A stretch of 64,000 bases of DNA. It comes from Vicinamibacterales bacterium. GTDB taxonomy: Bacteria > Acidobacteriota > Vicinamibacteria > Vicinamibacterales > UBA823. Location: assembly GCA_036012125.1 (NCBI GenBank), contig DASCOS010000013.1, positions 62,001 through 126,000 on the forward strand, read 5' to 3'. Made by a program: the position numbers and the translations under genes. This document shows, one piece after another, positions 50,460 through 59,527 of this stretch. Within the stretch, counting starts at the first letter, position 1, and every line of letters starts with the position of its first letter. The notes beneath the pieces are model-generated. The model did not search any database and had not been told where the DNA came from. It worked only from the letters and a program-made list of their open reading frames with translations.

Positions 50460-52466
50460 TTAGTAACTCGTGGTTGGCGCTCTTGGTTTCACGTATCGGT
50501 CGTACCAGGCCAGGTAACGTTCATAGCGGTCTTGCTGATAGGTTGGACGGCGAATGCCGTGGCTTTGATCGGGATAGATAACCAATTCGGTTTCTCTCCC
50601 AAGCCGTCTAAGAGCTTGGTATAGCTGCTCTGAATTTAACGCTGGAACATTCCAGTCAACTTCGCCATTCATGACAAGAGTAGGTGTCGTGATGTCGTCA
50701 ACTCTGAAAAAAGGCGATAGATGAATCCAAAGATCTAGGTTGCGCCACGGCAGGCCAAGTTCTGCTTCCCACTGACGTTGATAATGGTCGGTTCCGTAAT
50801 TCGATAGGTAGTTGACTTCACTCGCGCCAGTTATTGCTGCTCGAAATCGGTTCGTCTTGGTTATGACGTGGTTCGTCAATATACCGCCGTAGCTCCAGCC
50901 TCCAATTCCAAGTCGGTTGGGGTCAGCGATATTGTTCTCAACCAGGTGATCGACGGCTGCAATTACGTCATCAAAATCCTTATTGCCCCAGTCAGCCCAG
51001 ATAGCCCGCGAAAATTCAAATCCATAGCCAGATGATCCTCTCGGATTTGCCGCGACGACGGCGTAGCCATGAGCTGCAAAGAGTTGCCATTCGAAGCGAA
51101 AAGCTGTCGAATATTGGCTCACTGGTCCGCCGTGAATTCTTAGCAGTGTTGGTAATTCGGTGCCTTCGGGTTCCCCTGGCGGCCGGGTGAGAAACGCTCC
51201 CACCGGGGTTCCATCAGCACTTACCGCTGTGAACCGTTCTACTGGCGCAAGTGTGATAGTGGCAAGATGTTTATCATTGACTTGGCTTATTCGCGTGAGT
51301 CCGCTTGAGTCGACACGAGAAATTTCCCCTGGGTAGTGCGGCTGGCTTTCCAGAATGACGATGTTGCCGTTCTTGTCGAGGTCGAAATTTGACAAAGTTC
51401 TTTCCCCGGCAACTACGCGTTCAACGGCTCCACCATCAATTGGGGATTTTGCCAAGTGCCGATTGCCCTCGTCCTCAAGTAGGAAAAGAACATGTTCGCC
51501 ATCGGGTGTCACTCGCGGAGACGAGCCGTTGCGATCCAGTTCTGCGCCTAGGTGGATTGGGTTTCCTCCCGCGACAGGAATTACTGCGACATACCGAGGG
51601 GCATACCAAATGTCAGATGGATTTCCACCGGCAACGTAGGTAATAAATGTGCCATCAGGACTAAAAGAAGGTGAGCCGTCACTACCCTCAGAAGTTGTGA
51701 GTTTTCGAATCGTTGCATCCGAGCGTGGCTCGGTTAAGAAGATGTCGGTATTCGCATTGGAGTCGGGTTCCTCGGTCCGATTACTAACGAAAGCAAGAAG
51801 AGATCCGTCGGGAGACCAGGCTGGCGAGGAATCATCATGGGGTCCGTCGGTGACTTGCTGGGTATTCTTGGTGGTTACATCGAAAACATGAAGGTGACGA
51901 TGACGATTAGTCAAATAGCCCTGTCCGTCCCGTTTAAATTGAAGCCGCGTGATGACTATTGGCTTTCTAACGTCGGAATCATTCGATTCATTCGGATCCG
52001 CATCGGAGGCGATTATGGCGAGCTTGGATGCGTCGGGAGACCAGCTGAAACTCGAAACGCTTCCGTCGTAACTTGTAAGCCTGATCGCCTCACCGCCGCG
52101 ACGGTCAAGGAGCCATACCTGTGAGCCGTTTCCCTCTCTTGAGGAGAGAAAGGCGAGATATCGCCCGTCCGGACTCCACCGAGGACTTGATTCCGAACCT
52201 TCCGTGGAGGTCAGACGGACGGCTTCTGCCGTAGGATCCGTCAGTGACGACATATAAATGTCCACATCGCGACGATCGGCGTCAATATCCATGCCGGAAA
52301 CTGTGTAGGCAACCCACGCGCCGTTGGGACTAATCGTGGGTGCGCCAACGGTGCGTAGTTCGAAAAGGTCGGCAATTTCTAAGGGCTGACGGTTTTGTCC
52401 AAATACGGGACTGGCAAGCGCCAGGCAGATTAGCAAGGTGTAAAGCGATCGTGCCGTCGTGTTCAT
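50460..52466 (-). CDS. Exported S9-family prolyl-oligopeptidase-like peptidase
   Basis: 668 residues from the ATG at 52466, where a signal peptide begins (MNTTARSLYTLLICLALASP) and AAAGG lies upstream; the 78-nt longer frame is rejected. Residues 25-400 form a TolB/WD40-like propeller with repeats such as SPRWSPDGRYLAFLS and SPAWSPDGSLLAFVS. The alpha/beta-hydrolase domain carries serine in GGWSYGG near 525, aspartate in MNGEVDW near 600, and histidine in DQSHGIRRP near 635. A periplasmic or secreted di/oligopeptidase of the acylaminoacyl-peptidase group. Confidence 0.92.
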   Translation of the reverse strand: MNTTARSLYTLLICLALASPVFGQNRQPLEIADLFELRTVGAPTISPNGAWVAYTVSGMDIDADRRDVDIYMSSLTDPTAEAVRLTSTEGSESSPRWSPDGRYLAFLSSREGNGSQVWLLDRRGGEAIRLTSYDGSVSSFSWSPDASKLAIIASDADPNESNDSDVRKPIVITRLQFKRDGQGYLTNRHRHLHVFDVTTKNTQQVTDGPHDDSSPAWSPDGSLLAFVSNRTEEPDSNANTDIFLTEPRSDATIRKLTTSEGSDGSPSFSPDGTFITYVAGGNPSDIWYAPRYVAVIPVAGGNPIHLGAELDRNGSSPRVTPDGEHVLFLLEDEGNRHLAKSPIDGGAVERVVAGERTLSNFDLDKNGNIVILESQPHYPGEISRVDSSGLTRISQVNDKHLATITLAPVERFTAVSADGTPVGAFLTRPPGEPEGTELPTLLRIHGGPVSQYSTAFRFEWQLFAAHGYAVVAANPRGSSGYGFEFSRAIWADWGNKDFDDVIAAVDHLVENNIADPNRLGIGGWSYGGILTNHVITKTNRFRAAITGASEVNYLSNYGTDHYQRQWEAELGLPWRNLDLWIHLSPFFRVDDITTPTLVMNGEVDWNVPALNSEQLYQALRRLGRETELVIYPDQSHGIRRPTYQQDRYERYLAWYDRYVKPRAPTTSY

Positions 52467-52613
52467 AGACGCCTTTCGTGCCGTAAAGAGGACATCGAGA
52501 TGCGAACTCCAATGCATTGTAGGCGATTCTGCTTGGCTTGACACAAAAGTGTCGGCGCTAGAGGATCGGGTTTCCTGTGGACAGAGACCCGACCCGAGGT
52601 ATCCAAGATTGTT

Positions 52614-53396
52614 ATGAGCCTAAATGATGAGAAGCTGAGCCGAAGTACCAGATTTGACCGATTTAGCCAGAGAACCGAATGGCCGATGGCTATTCTGGCT
52701 ATCAGCCTTGTTCCAATTCTTATCATTGAGAGCGAAGCGGTCGACCCGACCGTGCTAAACATTGCACTCTTATTGAATTGGATAATTTGGTTTGCGTTCT
52801 GTGCGGAGTATTTTTCCAAGCTTGTCCTGGCTCCCCAACGACTCAAATTCATTCGCGTCGCATGGTTTGACCTTGCCATTATTTTGCTATCTCCGCCGTT
52901 TCTTCCGGCGCTTTTTGAGGGCACCCGTACGTTACGACTACTTCGAGTGCTTCGTCTCCTTCGGGTGCTGGCGGTGGCTGGTCTTGGACTTCGACTCTTA
53001 CGGAAGCTTCTCGGGCGGCATCAATTTCATTATCTTGGGACAGTTGCTGTTGGCCTCGTGGCTCTTTGCGGCGTGGGTGTCTATTTTCTTGAGCGAAACG
53101 AAAATCCCTCAATCGATACTTTTGGGGATGCACTGTGGTGGGCAATCGTGACAGCTACTACCGTCGGATACGGTGATGTTTCTCCTGTGACGATAGAGGG
53201 GCGGGTGATTGCCGTCATATTAATGATTGCAGGGATTGGGGTAATTGGTGCGTTTACCGCTACGGTAGCGAGCCTTTTTTTAGAGGATGACGGCTCGAAG
53301 GGGCAGGCGAAGATCGACCATCGTCTGGACATAATTGAGACTAAATTAGATCGTTTAATGGTGGAGATTGCTAAGAATAATTCTAGACAGCCTTGA
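52614..53396 (+). CDS. Voltage-gated potassium channel
   Basis: 260 residues with the six-helix Kv layout: S1 (25-39), S2 (48-70), S3 (84-98), an arginine-rich S4 (105-133: RTLRLLRVLRLLRVL then RLLRKLLGR), S5 (137-160), the pore with selectivity filter TVGYGD at 183-188, and S6 (197-222). A short coiled-coil-like tail (HRLDIIETKLDRLMVEIAK) may help tetramer assembly. It resembles KvAP-type prokaryotic channels. No regulatory RCK/TrkA domain. Confidence 0.93.
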   Translation: MSLNDEKLSRSTRFDRFSQRTEWPMAILAISLVPILIIESEAVDPTVLNIALLLNWIIWFAFCAEYFSKLVLAPQRLKFIRVAWFDLAIILLSPPFLPALFEGTRTLRLLRVLRLLRVLAVAGLGLRLLRKLLGRHQFHYLGTVAVGLVALCGVGVYFLERNENPSIDTFGDALWWAIVTATTVGYGDVSPVTIEGRVIAVILMIAGIGVIGAFTATVASLFLEDDGSKGQAKIDHRLDIIETKLDRLMVEIAKNNSRQP

Positions 53397-53430
53397 GCTG
53401 TAGAATTTTGTCATCTGAAATGCAGCGGTC

Positions 53431-53715
53431 ATGAAGTCAACGCTTGTGTCGCGGCGATATGTAATTCGTGGAAGGGTCCAAGGTGTCGGATTCCGTATCT
53501 TTGTACAAAAGGCTGCACGGAAAGAGGGTTTGGATGGGCAGGTGTTGAACCGAGTCGATGGAAGCGTTGAGGCCGTGGCCGTCGGCGGGGTCGAAGCCAT
53601 CAAGAGGTTCGAGCAGGCCCTCCGCGAGGGGCCACCAAATGCAAGGATTGAGGGTGTCGGGATAACAGACTGCGCACCGACAGGGCTTGGTTCGGGGTTC
53701 TCGATTCTGCCATGA
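53431..53715 (+). CDS. Acylphosphatase
   Basis: Small enzyme hydrolysing acyl phosphates. 94 residues with the signature VIRGRVQGVGFRIF carrying catalytic R22, and the second site residue N40 in VLNRVDGSVEAVAVG. Standard size. It starts 34 nt after the channel gene and may share its transcript. Confidence 0.92.
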   Translation: MKSTLVSRRYVIRGRVQGVGFRIFVQKAARKEGLDGQVLNRVDGSVEAVAVGGVEAIKRFEQALREGPPNARIEGVGITDCAPTGLGSGFSILP

Positions 53716-53791
53716 CACGCATAGAGGGATGCCTACACGTTCCAATGAAGCCCTCCAACTGTCTCTGCTAGACTAATCAAGCCTGGGGAAT

Positions 53792-53868
53792 GCGCGTGTA
53801 GCTCAGATGGATAGAGCAACCGCCTCCTAAGCGGTAGGTCCCCGGTTCGAATCCGGGCACGCGCGCCA
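53792..53868 (+). tRNA. tRNA-Arg (anticodon CCT)
   Basis: 77 nt with encoded CCA. Acceptor GCGCGTG (53792-53798) pairs with CACGCGC (53858-53864). D arm GCTC/GAGC, anticodon stem ACCGC/GCGGT with loop CTCCTAA (anticodon CCT), and T arm CCCGG-TTCGAAT-CCGGG. It decodes AGG. A TG-C-TAGACT extended -10-like sequence lies at 53766-53774. Confidence 0.96.
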
Positions 53869-53912
53869 ATTGTTATTACAGTGCTGGCCGATGATTCATC
53901 ACCATGGCTAGG

Positions 53913-53918
53913 TATAAT
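53913..53918 (+). promoter_or_regulatory. Consensus -10 box before the TPR protein gene
   Basis: Perfect TATAAT at 53913-53918 with no clear -35 at 17 nt. Transcription from about 53925 would exclude the TTG start at 53921 and point to the ATG at 53960. Confidence 0.4.
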
Positions 53919-53959
53919 AGTTGGAGGTAGATTTACGTTCATCCGAGGGACAGAAATCC

Positions 53960-54727
53960 ATGAAGCGATCTGAGCGACATCATCTAAAAGAGAACGCGTT
54001 GGCGGCGAAGATCGCGAGTTTTCAAATGGTCCTTGAAAACCGTAAGCGAGAAATAGCGATCCTTGCATCTCTCGTAATCCTTTTCGCTATTGGTGGTGGT
54101 ATTTATGTTTCCTATCAACGGGCGGAGCAGGCCAAGGGAACGGATCTACTTGCGGATGCGTTAACTACTGCTTCAGCGCCAGTAATTCCACCGCCTCCAC
54201 CGCCGGATCCTTCTGATCCAACTTCGATTCCTCCTGCGGCAGCCTTTCAGCCGGGAAGCTTTACTTCTGAGAATCGAAGAGCTGAAGCGGCTTTGGAGAA
54301 GTTCATGCTAACAGCTGAAACCTATCCCGAAAGTTTGGCTGGGATAACAGCTAGTTATCACGCAGCAAGCCTTCTTGTCGATTTTGGGCGACGAGATGAA
54401 GCGGAGCTGCAATATCAGAGGGTGGTTGATGTTGCGGGAGCAAGTATATACGGACGGATGGCACGTCTTGGTCTGGCCGAAACGAAAATGTATTCGGGCA
54501 ATGTAGAGGCAGCCATTCAACTGTTCGAGGAAGAGGTCACTTCGGTGGACTCTCAGATGCCCCTAGACGGCCTATTAATGCAATTAGGCCGCGCCTACCT
54601 TCTTGCTAACCGTTCCATGGAAGCCAAGGAAAGTTTTGCGCGTATCGTTGACGAGTTTCCGGGGTCTAGCTATGGATTGGTTGCCCAGGCTGAATTGGAT
54701 AGGTTTGAAATATCTGAAGAAAGTTAG
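53960..54727 (+). CDS. Membrane-anchored TPR protein (YfgM/CpoB-like layout)
   Basis: 255 residues from the ATG at 53960. A basic N-terminus, one membrane helix (about 30-52, EIAILASLVILFAIGGGIYV), a Pro-rich linker with six consecutive prolines (IPPPPPPDP), and then TPR helices (EAALEKFMLTAETYPESL, GRRDEAELQYQRVV, QLGRAYLLANRSMEAKESF). Similar layout to YfgM-type periplasmic chaperone-linked proteins; actual partner unknown. Its end overlaps the convergent agmatinase gene by 4 nt. Confidence 0.7.
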   Translation: MKRSERHHLKENALAAKIASFQMVLENRKREIAILASLVILFAIGGGIYVSYQRAEQAKGTDLLADALTTASAPVIPPPPPPDPSDPTSIPPAAAFQPGSFTSENRRAEAALEKFMLTAETYPESLAGITASYHAASLLVDFGRRDEAELQYQRVVDVAGASIYGRMARLGLAETKMYSGNVEAAIQLFEEEVTSVDSQMPLDGLLMQLGRAYLLANRSMEAKESFARIVDEFPGSSYGLVAQAELDRFEISEES

Positions 54728-55614
54728 GGTGCGCCGAGGCGATAAGTGAGCAATTTGTAGACGAGTTTTGCGCAGAGAACATTTGGATGCGCAAGTCCAG
54801 ATATTGGGCACAGTTCCACGACATCGCAAGCGATAACCTCCCGCTCACGAAAAGTTAACCGTAAAATTTGAATTAGTTCGGTCCAAGATAAGCCACCAGG
54901 CTCGGGTGTGCCCACGGCAGGCATCACTGCTGGATTGAGTCCATCGCAATCAATGGTGATGTAAACCCTCCGTCGAAGTGTGCTGACGATATCTTCGACC
55001 CAGTTGGCTTGATCTCGCATTTTCACGTCGTAGAAGAGCGTTGTGGGAAGGGAATCGGCAATCATAGCCTCTTCAGTTGAAAGGCTGCGAATACCAACTT
55101 GGGTGCCGGATGCGTAATCTAGCGATCGGCGCATCGCGCAAGCATGGCTATTTGGGTTACCAAGATACGAGTCTCGCAAATCAGCATGGGCGTCTATCTG
55201 AAGAATCGATAGGTCGTCGTAATGGGCGGCGGCGGCAGCGACCAGCGGAGGGGTAATTGAATGCTCGCCTCCGAGGGTTACCAGGAACTTATTGAGACTG
55301 ATGATGGTCGTGGCGACCCGTTGGATTTCAGCCAGGGCTTCGACTTGATCGGAATAAGGCAGTTCCATCTCTGGAAGGGTGCAGATGCCTTGTGTGTGCA
55401 CATCGATTCCAAGTTCTTCGTCCCATAATTCCAGCTGGGATGAAGCGCGAAGAATTTCACTCGGCCCTAGTCGCGTTCCGGAAAGATAAGAGACGGTTCG
55501 TTCCAAGGGGGCTGGGAGGACCACGGTAGGAGCGTCCGCAAATGTCGCTTGGGGACAGTCGTCACCACCGAATGGCAAGTTATCACCATGCGGATACTCG
55601 AATGGCCAACTCAC
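54724..55614 (-). CDS. speB: Agmatinase/ureohydrolase family enzyme
   Basis: Binuclear manganese hydrolase, most likely agmatine to putrescine and urea. 296 residues with all metal ligands: H118 in GGEHSIT, D141/H143/D145 in QIDAHADLRD, D222/D224 in TIDCDGLNPAVMP. Another guanidino substrate is possible. Its ATG overlaps the stop of the deoxyhypusine-synthase-like gene by 4 nt, pairing two polyamine enzymes in one operon. Confidence 0.88.
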   Translation of the reverse strand: MSWPFEYPHGDNLPFGGDDCPQATFADAPTVVLPAPLERTVSYLSGTRLGPSEILRASSQLELWDEELGIDVHTQGICTLPEMELPYSDQVEALAEIQRVATTIISLNKFLVTLGGEHSITPPLVAAAAAHYDDLSILQIDAHADLRDSYLGNPNSHACAMRRSLDYASGTQVGIRSLSTEEAMIADSLPTTLFYDVKMRDQANWVEDIVSTLRRRVYITIDCDGLNPAVMPAVGTPEPGGLSWTELIQILRLTFREREVIACDVVELCPISGLAHPNVLCAKLVYKLLTYRLGAP

Positions 55615-56684
55615 CTCTGTTCCTCGAAGCGGTTACTAGGAAGGAGGTCGCCATCCACTGAGATTCGTGGGCCGTTGAGAGTAAAGACCGAGAATCGGCG
55701 GTGTTTTAGAACGTCCGGCATACTCGTGGAGAGGGCAGTCGCAAGGAGTGGCAAAGCGATGGTGGCGTCTGCGTTGACGGTAACTTGGTCGGCGTCGGCA
55801 GCGACCTTGCCCCAACTACGGGCCTCATCAAGGGTGGACCCTGAAGCTCCGCCAAAGTGTGGAACGTCAGCAACAATCTGGAGAGCATAGCAGTGACCAC
55901 CTATTCCGGCACTGTAGAACTCGGCCTGCACACTGGCCTGATTAATAAAGTTCTTTGGGGTACCTCCGCCAAGTACTATCGATGCTGTTCGACGTTTGCG
56001 AATAACGAGATTTGCCGATTCGATTATGTCGCCGATCACATCGATTTGAGCCGTCCCTGCTGTTGAGTGTCTACCTTGCGACAAGCCCATGCCGATGGAA
56101 GAATCAGCAATTGCGGGACAGAAGATGGGGACGTTCGCTCGATAGGCCGAAGTAAGAATTCCATCCCGCTTGGTTTCGTTCCATAAGTGTTCACCAAGCC
56201 TGTAAAGAAGCTCCCTGCTGGTATATGGACGATTATCTAGACCTTCGGAAAAGGCTGCGATCCAGTTATCGTTGTCAATAAATTCGTCCTCGTCCATTAG
56301 GGTGTCGTAAACACGATCAATATGCGCGGCCTGTAGGGCTCGATCGTCCGTCTGAGGGGATCCTTGAAAGTGTTGGCGGCCCCGACACTCATGTAAGTCA
56401 TGATAAAGATTGGCTCCTGTTGAGACGACGCAGTCAACATATCGGTGTGCAATAAGATGGGCCAGAATCATTCTTAGGCCACCGGCGCTGAGTGCACCCG
56501 CAACTCCAAGAAAGACCAAGCAATCGTCGGCGAGCATCTTTCTCCAGACCCTGTAAGCTGTGGCTAAATTTCTACCTTGAAAGGAAATTCCAGCCATACG
56601 GTCGAGGATTTCCTCACCGGTTAGGTTAGGCTCAACCAAAAAGGGTTCGATTGGGGGACCGAATAAGTCACGTTTATTAGACAT
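55611..56684 (-). CDS. Deoxyhypusine synthase-family enzyme (probable polyamine synthase)
   Basis: 357 residues. The eukaryotic/archaeal DHS active-site block is well kept: ARSWGKVAADADQVTVNADA with the intermediate-forming lysine K293, plus GANLYHDLHEC near 90, PIFCPAIADSSIGMG near 185, and VLGGGTPKNFINQ near 237. Bacteria lack eIF5A, the normal target, so these homologues are thought to move an aminobutyl group onto a free amine, giving homospermidine or spermidine. Coupling with speB supports a polyamine role; the product is inference. Confidence 0.82.
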   Translation of the reverse strand: MSNKRDLFGPPIEPFLVEPNLTGEEILDRMAGISFQGRNLATAYRVWRKMLADDCLVFLGVAGALSAGGLRMILAHLIAHRYVDCVVSTGANLYHDLHECRGRQHFQGSPQTDDRALQAAHIDRVYDTLMDEDEFIDNDNWIAAFSEGLDNRPYTSRELLYRLGEHLWNETKRDGILTSAYRANVPIFCPAIADSSIGMGLSQGRHSTAGTAQIDVIGDIIESANLVIRKRRTASIVLGGGTPKNFINQASVQAEFYSAGIGGHCYALQIVADVPHFGGASGSTLDEARSWGKVAADADQVTVNADATIALPLLATALSTSMPDVLKHRRFSVFTLNGPRISVDGDLLPSNRFEEQR

Positions 56685-56728
56685 ACGGCTTCATTCTAGG
56701 TTGCCAAGGTTGGGTCGGTCGAGCGCTA

Positions 56729-59419
56729 CTATTCCTCTGACATGTCCCTCTTCAGTTCGGCTAACCAATCAAGAGCTTTTAAAGGAGTTATTTGATCCAG
56801 GTCGAGCGTACGTAAACGTTGCCGAATTTGATCATCTGGTCCAGTGCCCTGAAAGAGACCGGGTTGTTCTTGGCTGGGAGCGTTGCTTCCGCTCATTGCG
56901 GGTCTGCCGGCGCGAGTTAACTCGTCCCGTTCCAATCCATCCAAGATCTCTCGAGCTCTACGAACAACCTTTTGAGGTAATCCCGCCAAACGGGCCACTT
57001 GAATGCCGTAGCTGCGGTCTGAGCGACCTGGAACCACCTTGCGGAGAAAGACGAGGTTGTCGTTGTGCTCCCGAGCGACAACGTGGAAATTTATGACCCC
57101 AGGTAAAGCTTCTGCAAGATCAGTCAACTCATGATAGTGAGTCGCGAATAAAGTATGGGGCCGTGCTGACTGATTGGTCGCTAAGTGTTCGGCGACCGCC
57201 CAGGCTATGCTGAGTCCGTCGAAGGTTGCCGTTCCGCGGCCGATCTCGTCTAGAAGGACCAAGCTTCGAGGGGTTGCCGTATGTAGGATATGTGCTGTTT
57301 CCTCCATTTCAACCATAAAGGTGGAGTGTCCACGAGCAATATTGTCGGACGCGCCAACTCGGGCGAAGACCCGATCAACCAAGGGCAGTTTCGCTTGGCG
57401 GGCAGGCACAAACGAACCTGTCTGAGCCAAGATCGTAAGCAACGCAGCTTGGCGGAGGTAGGTTGACTTACCACCCATATTTGGTCCGGTTAGGATTATG
57501 AGTTGGTGGCTCAACTTATTTAGCAAGAGATCGTTTGGTACAAACCTTTCCGGGGTATACCGTTCGACAACGGGATGACGAACATCGTAAGCCTCGAATT
57601 CATCTCCATTATGAATTTGTGGTTTTGTATATTCGTGGGTGACGGCAACTTCCGCAAGAGCGGATAGGGTATCAAGACCGGAAACCGCCCTTGCTGTGTC
57701 TTGAATGCGAGGAATTTCCTCTGCTATTTGTTTCCGAAGAGCCTCGAATAAGGCTATCTCTTGCTCCAGGATTCGCTCATCTGCGCCAAGAATAGAGTCT
57801 TCGTATTCCTTAAGACTAGGAGTGACGAAACGTTCGCCTCCTGCGACTGTCTGTTTGCGATGGTAATCATCCGGTACGGACTGTAAATGCGCCTTGGAGA
57901 TCTCTATGTAGTAACCAAATATTCGATTGAATCGAATTTTCAAACTGGAAATTCCGGTGCGGGTCCGTTCTGCTGCCTCCATTTCTGAGATTAATTGACG
58001 GCCGCTGTTACTTATGGAGCGCAGCTCATCTAATTTAGAATTACTGCCTTCACGAATGCAGCCTCCATCCCGAGCTTGAGCAGGGGCATCTTCAGAGATA
58101 GTCTTCTCAATGAGGCTTCTTAAATCGCTCAGATCGTCGAGTTCGCCCAATAGGCTAAGGGTAAGAGGTGCGTGCAGGTCTCCCAGAATGCCTCGAATTC
58201 TGGGAAGTAAAACAGCGGACTGGTGGAGTGCGAGTAAATCACGAGGTCCAGCGGTCGCTAACGACACTCGTGCCACGAGACGCTCAAGGTCGACCACGCC
58301 TTTAAGGACCTCTCGAAGTTTGCCACGGGTCACGGTATCAAAGGCGAATTCCTCAACCGCATCAAGACGATCTTGGATTCGTTCAATTGACAAGAGTGGC
58401 CTGACCAGCCAGGACCTGAGCTGGCGTCCTCCCATTGCTGTTACAGTCTGATCGATGGTTGAGAGTAAGCACCTTTCCGAAGACCCATCCGATGCAGCGA
58501 TGATTTCCAGATGTTGGAACGTCGTTGGATCAATGCTCAAATATTGGGAGTGTTCTCGAAGACTAAGTTCTCGAAGGTGTGACAGGTCGCACTTCTGAGT
58601 GTCCCTCAAATAGCTTATGAGGCCCCCGGCCGCCGCCGTCGCGGCCAACCGTTCTTTGAGTCCGAATCCTTCGAGGTCCTGAACATGTAATTGAGAACAC
58701 AATGTGTCGCGTGCACGCTCAAGATTGAAGGTCCACGAGTCAATACGTGTAATTGGTGTTTCACCGATGTGTTTAAGGAGTGCGGAGTCTTCCATGTCAT
58801 CAGGAATTACCAATTCCCGAGGCTGAAGTACAGATATTTCATCGAGAACCTGTTGATGAGCCGTAGCACCCTGATATTCAGCCACCTGAAACTCACCCGT
58901 TGAGAGGTCTACGAGGGCGACACCGTATTGAGCGGAGGTCTTTGTGGGTTCTTTCTTACTATTTTCCTTCGGAACGATGGCCATTAAGAAGGCCGGTTTT
59001 CGTGAGTTTAGCTCATCACTATCAATGAGAGTCCCAGGAGATACCACGCGTACGATTTCCCTCTTAACGAGACCTTTTCCCTTCTTTGCGCTGTTCATCT
59101 GCTCGCAGATAGCCACCCGAAATCCTTTGGTGACGAGACGTGCGATGTAACCTTCGGCAGAGTGAAACGGAACGCCACACATCGGAATGGCCGCTCCATC
59201 CCCGTCTTTCGACCTGGAGGTCAGAGTCAGGTCCAAGGCCCGCGCAGCCGTAAGTGCGTCTTCGTAAAACATTTCGTAAAAATCGCCCATTCGAAAAAAC
59301 AGTACCGCATCGGAATACTGTTGCTTGGTATCTAAGTACTGTCGCATTACGGGCGTTACAGCCGATTTAGTAGGGTGGGAAGGCAAGGGCGGGTCTCGAA
59401 TAATGAGTGCATCCGACAC
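56729..59419 (-). CDS. mutS: DNA mismatch repair protein MutS
   Basis: Mismatch-recognition ATPase. 896 residues, slightly longer than E. coli (853). The mismatch-wedge motif GDFYEMF is near 46 with SAEGYIARLVTKGFRVAICE soon after, and the ATPase has Walker A TGPNMGGKSTYLRQ near 643, Walker B LVLLDEIGRGTATFDGLS near 720, and THYHELTDL. A C-terminal helical tail follows. This is MutS1, not the MutS2 type; mutL is not in the window. Confidence 0.96.
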   Translation of the reverse strand: MSDALIIRDPPLPSHPTKSAVTPVMRQYLDTKQQYSDAVLFFRMGDFYEMFYEDALTAARALDLTLTSRSKDGDGAAIPMCGVPFHSAEGYIARLVTKGFRVAICEQMNSAKKGKGLVKREIVRVVSPGTLIDSDELNSRKPAFLMAIVPKENSKKEPTKTSAQYGVALVDLSTGEFQVAEYQGATAHQQVLDEISVLQPRELVIPDDMEDSALLKHIGETPITRIDSWTFNLERARDTLCSQLHVQDLEGFGLKERLAATAAAGGLISYLRDTQKCDLSHLRELSLREHSQYLSIDPTTFQHLEIIAASDGSSERCLLSTIDQTVTAMGGRQLRSWLVRPLLSIERIQDRLDAVEEFAFDTVTRGKLREVLKGVVDLERLVARVSLATAGPRDLLALHQSAVLLPRIRGILGDLHAPLTLSLLGELDDLSDLRSLIEKTISEDAPAQARDGGCIREGSNSKLDELRSISNSGRQLISEMEAAERTRTGISSLKIRFNRIFGYYIEISKAHLQSVPDDYHRKQTVAGGERFVTPSLKEYEDSILGADERILEQEIALFEALRKQIAEEIPRIQDTARAVSGLDTLSALAEVAVTHEYTKPQIHNGDEFEAYDVRHPVVERYTPERFVPNDLLLNKLSHQLIILTGPNMGGKSTYLRQAALLTILAQTGSFVPARQAKLPLVDRVFARVGASDNIARGHSTFMVEMEETAHILHTATPRSLVLLDEIGRGTATFDGLSIAWAVAEHLATNQSARPHTLFATHYHELTDLAEALPGVINFHVVAREHNDNLVFLRKVVPGRSDRSYGIQVARLAGLPQKVVRRAREILDGLERDELTRAGRPAMSGSNAPSQEQPGLFQGTGPDDQIRQRLRTLDLDQITPLKALDWLAELKRDMSEE

Positions 59420-59527
59420 TTTAAGGATGCAAGGTGGCCACAGTATAGGTAGGGGTCAATCGGCAGTCAAGATGTTGAAGACATTGACTTTCTGGTGGCT
59501 GCGCACTCTACTAGAATCGTTTTGCTA

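Noticed and set aside
53301-53791. Integration site at the tRNA-Arg gene
   Set aside because: No integrase, no direct repeat of the tRNA 3' end and no shift in gene type around it.
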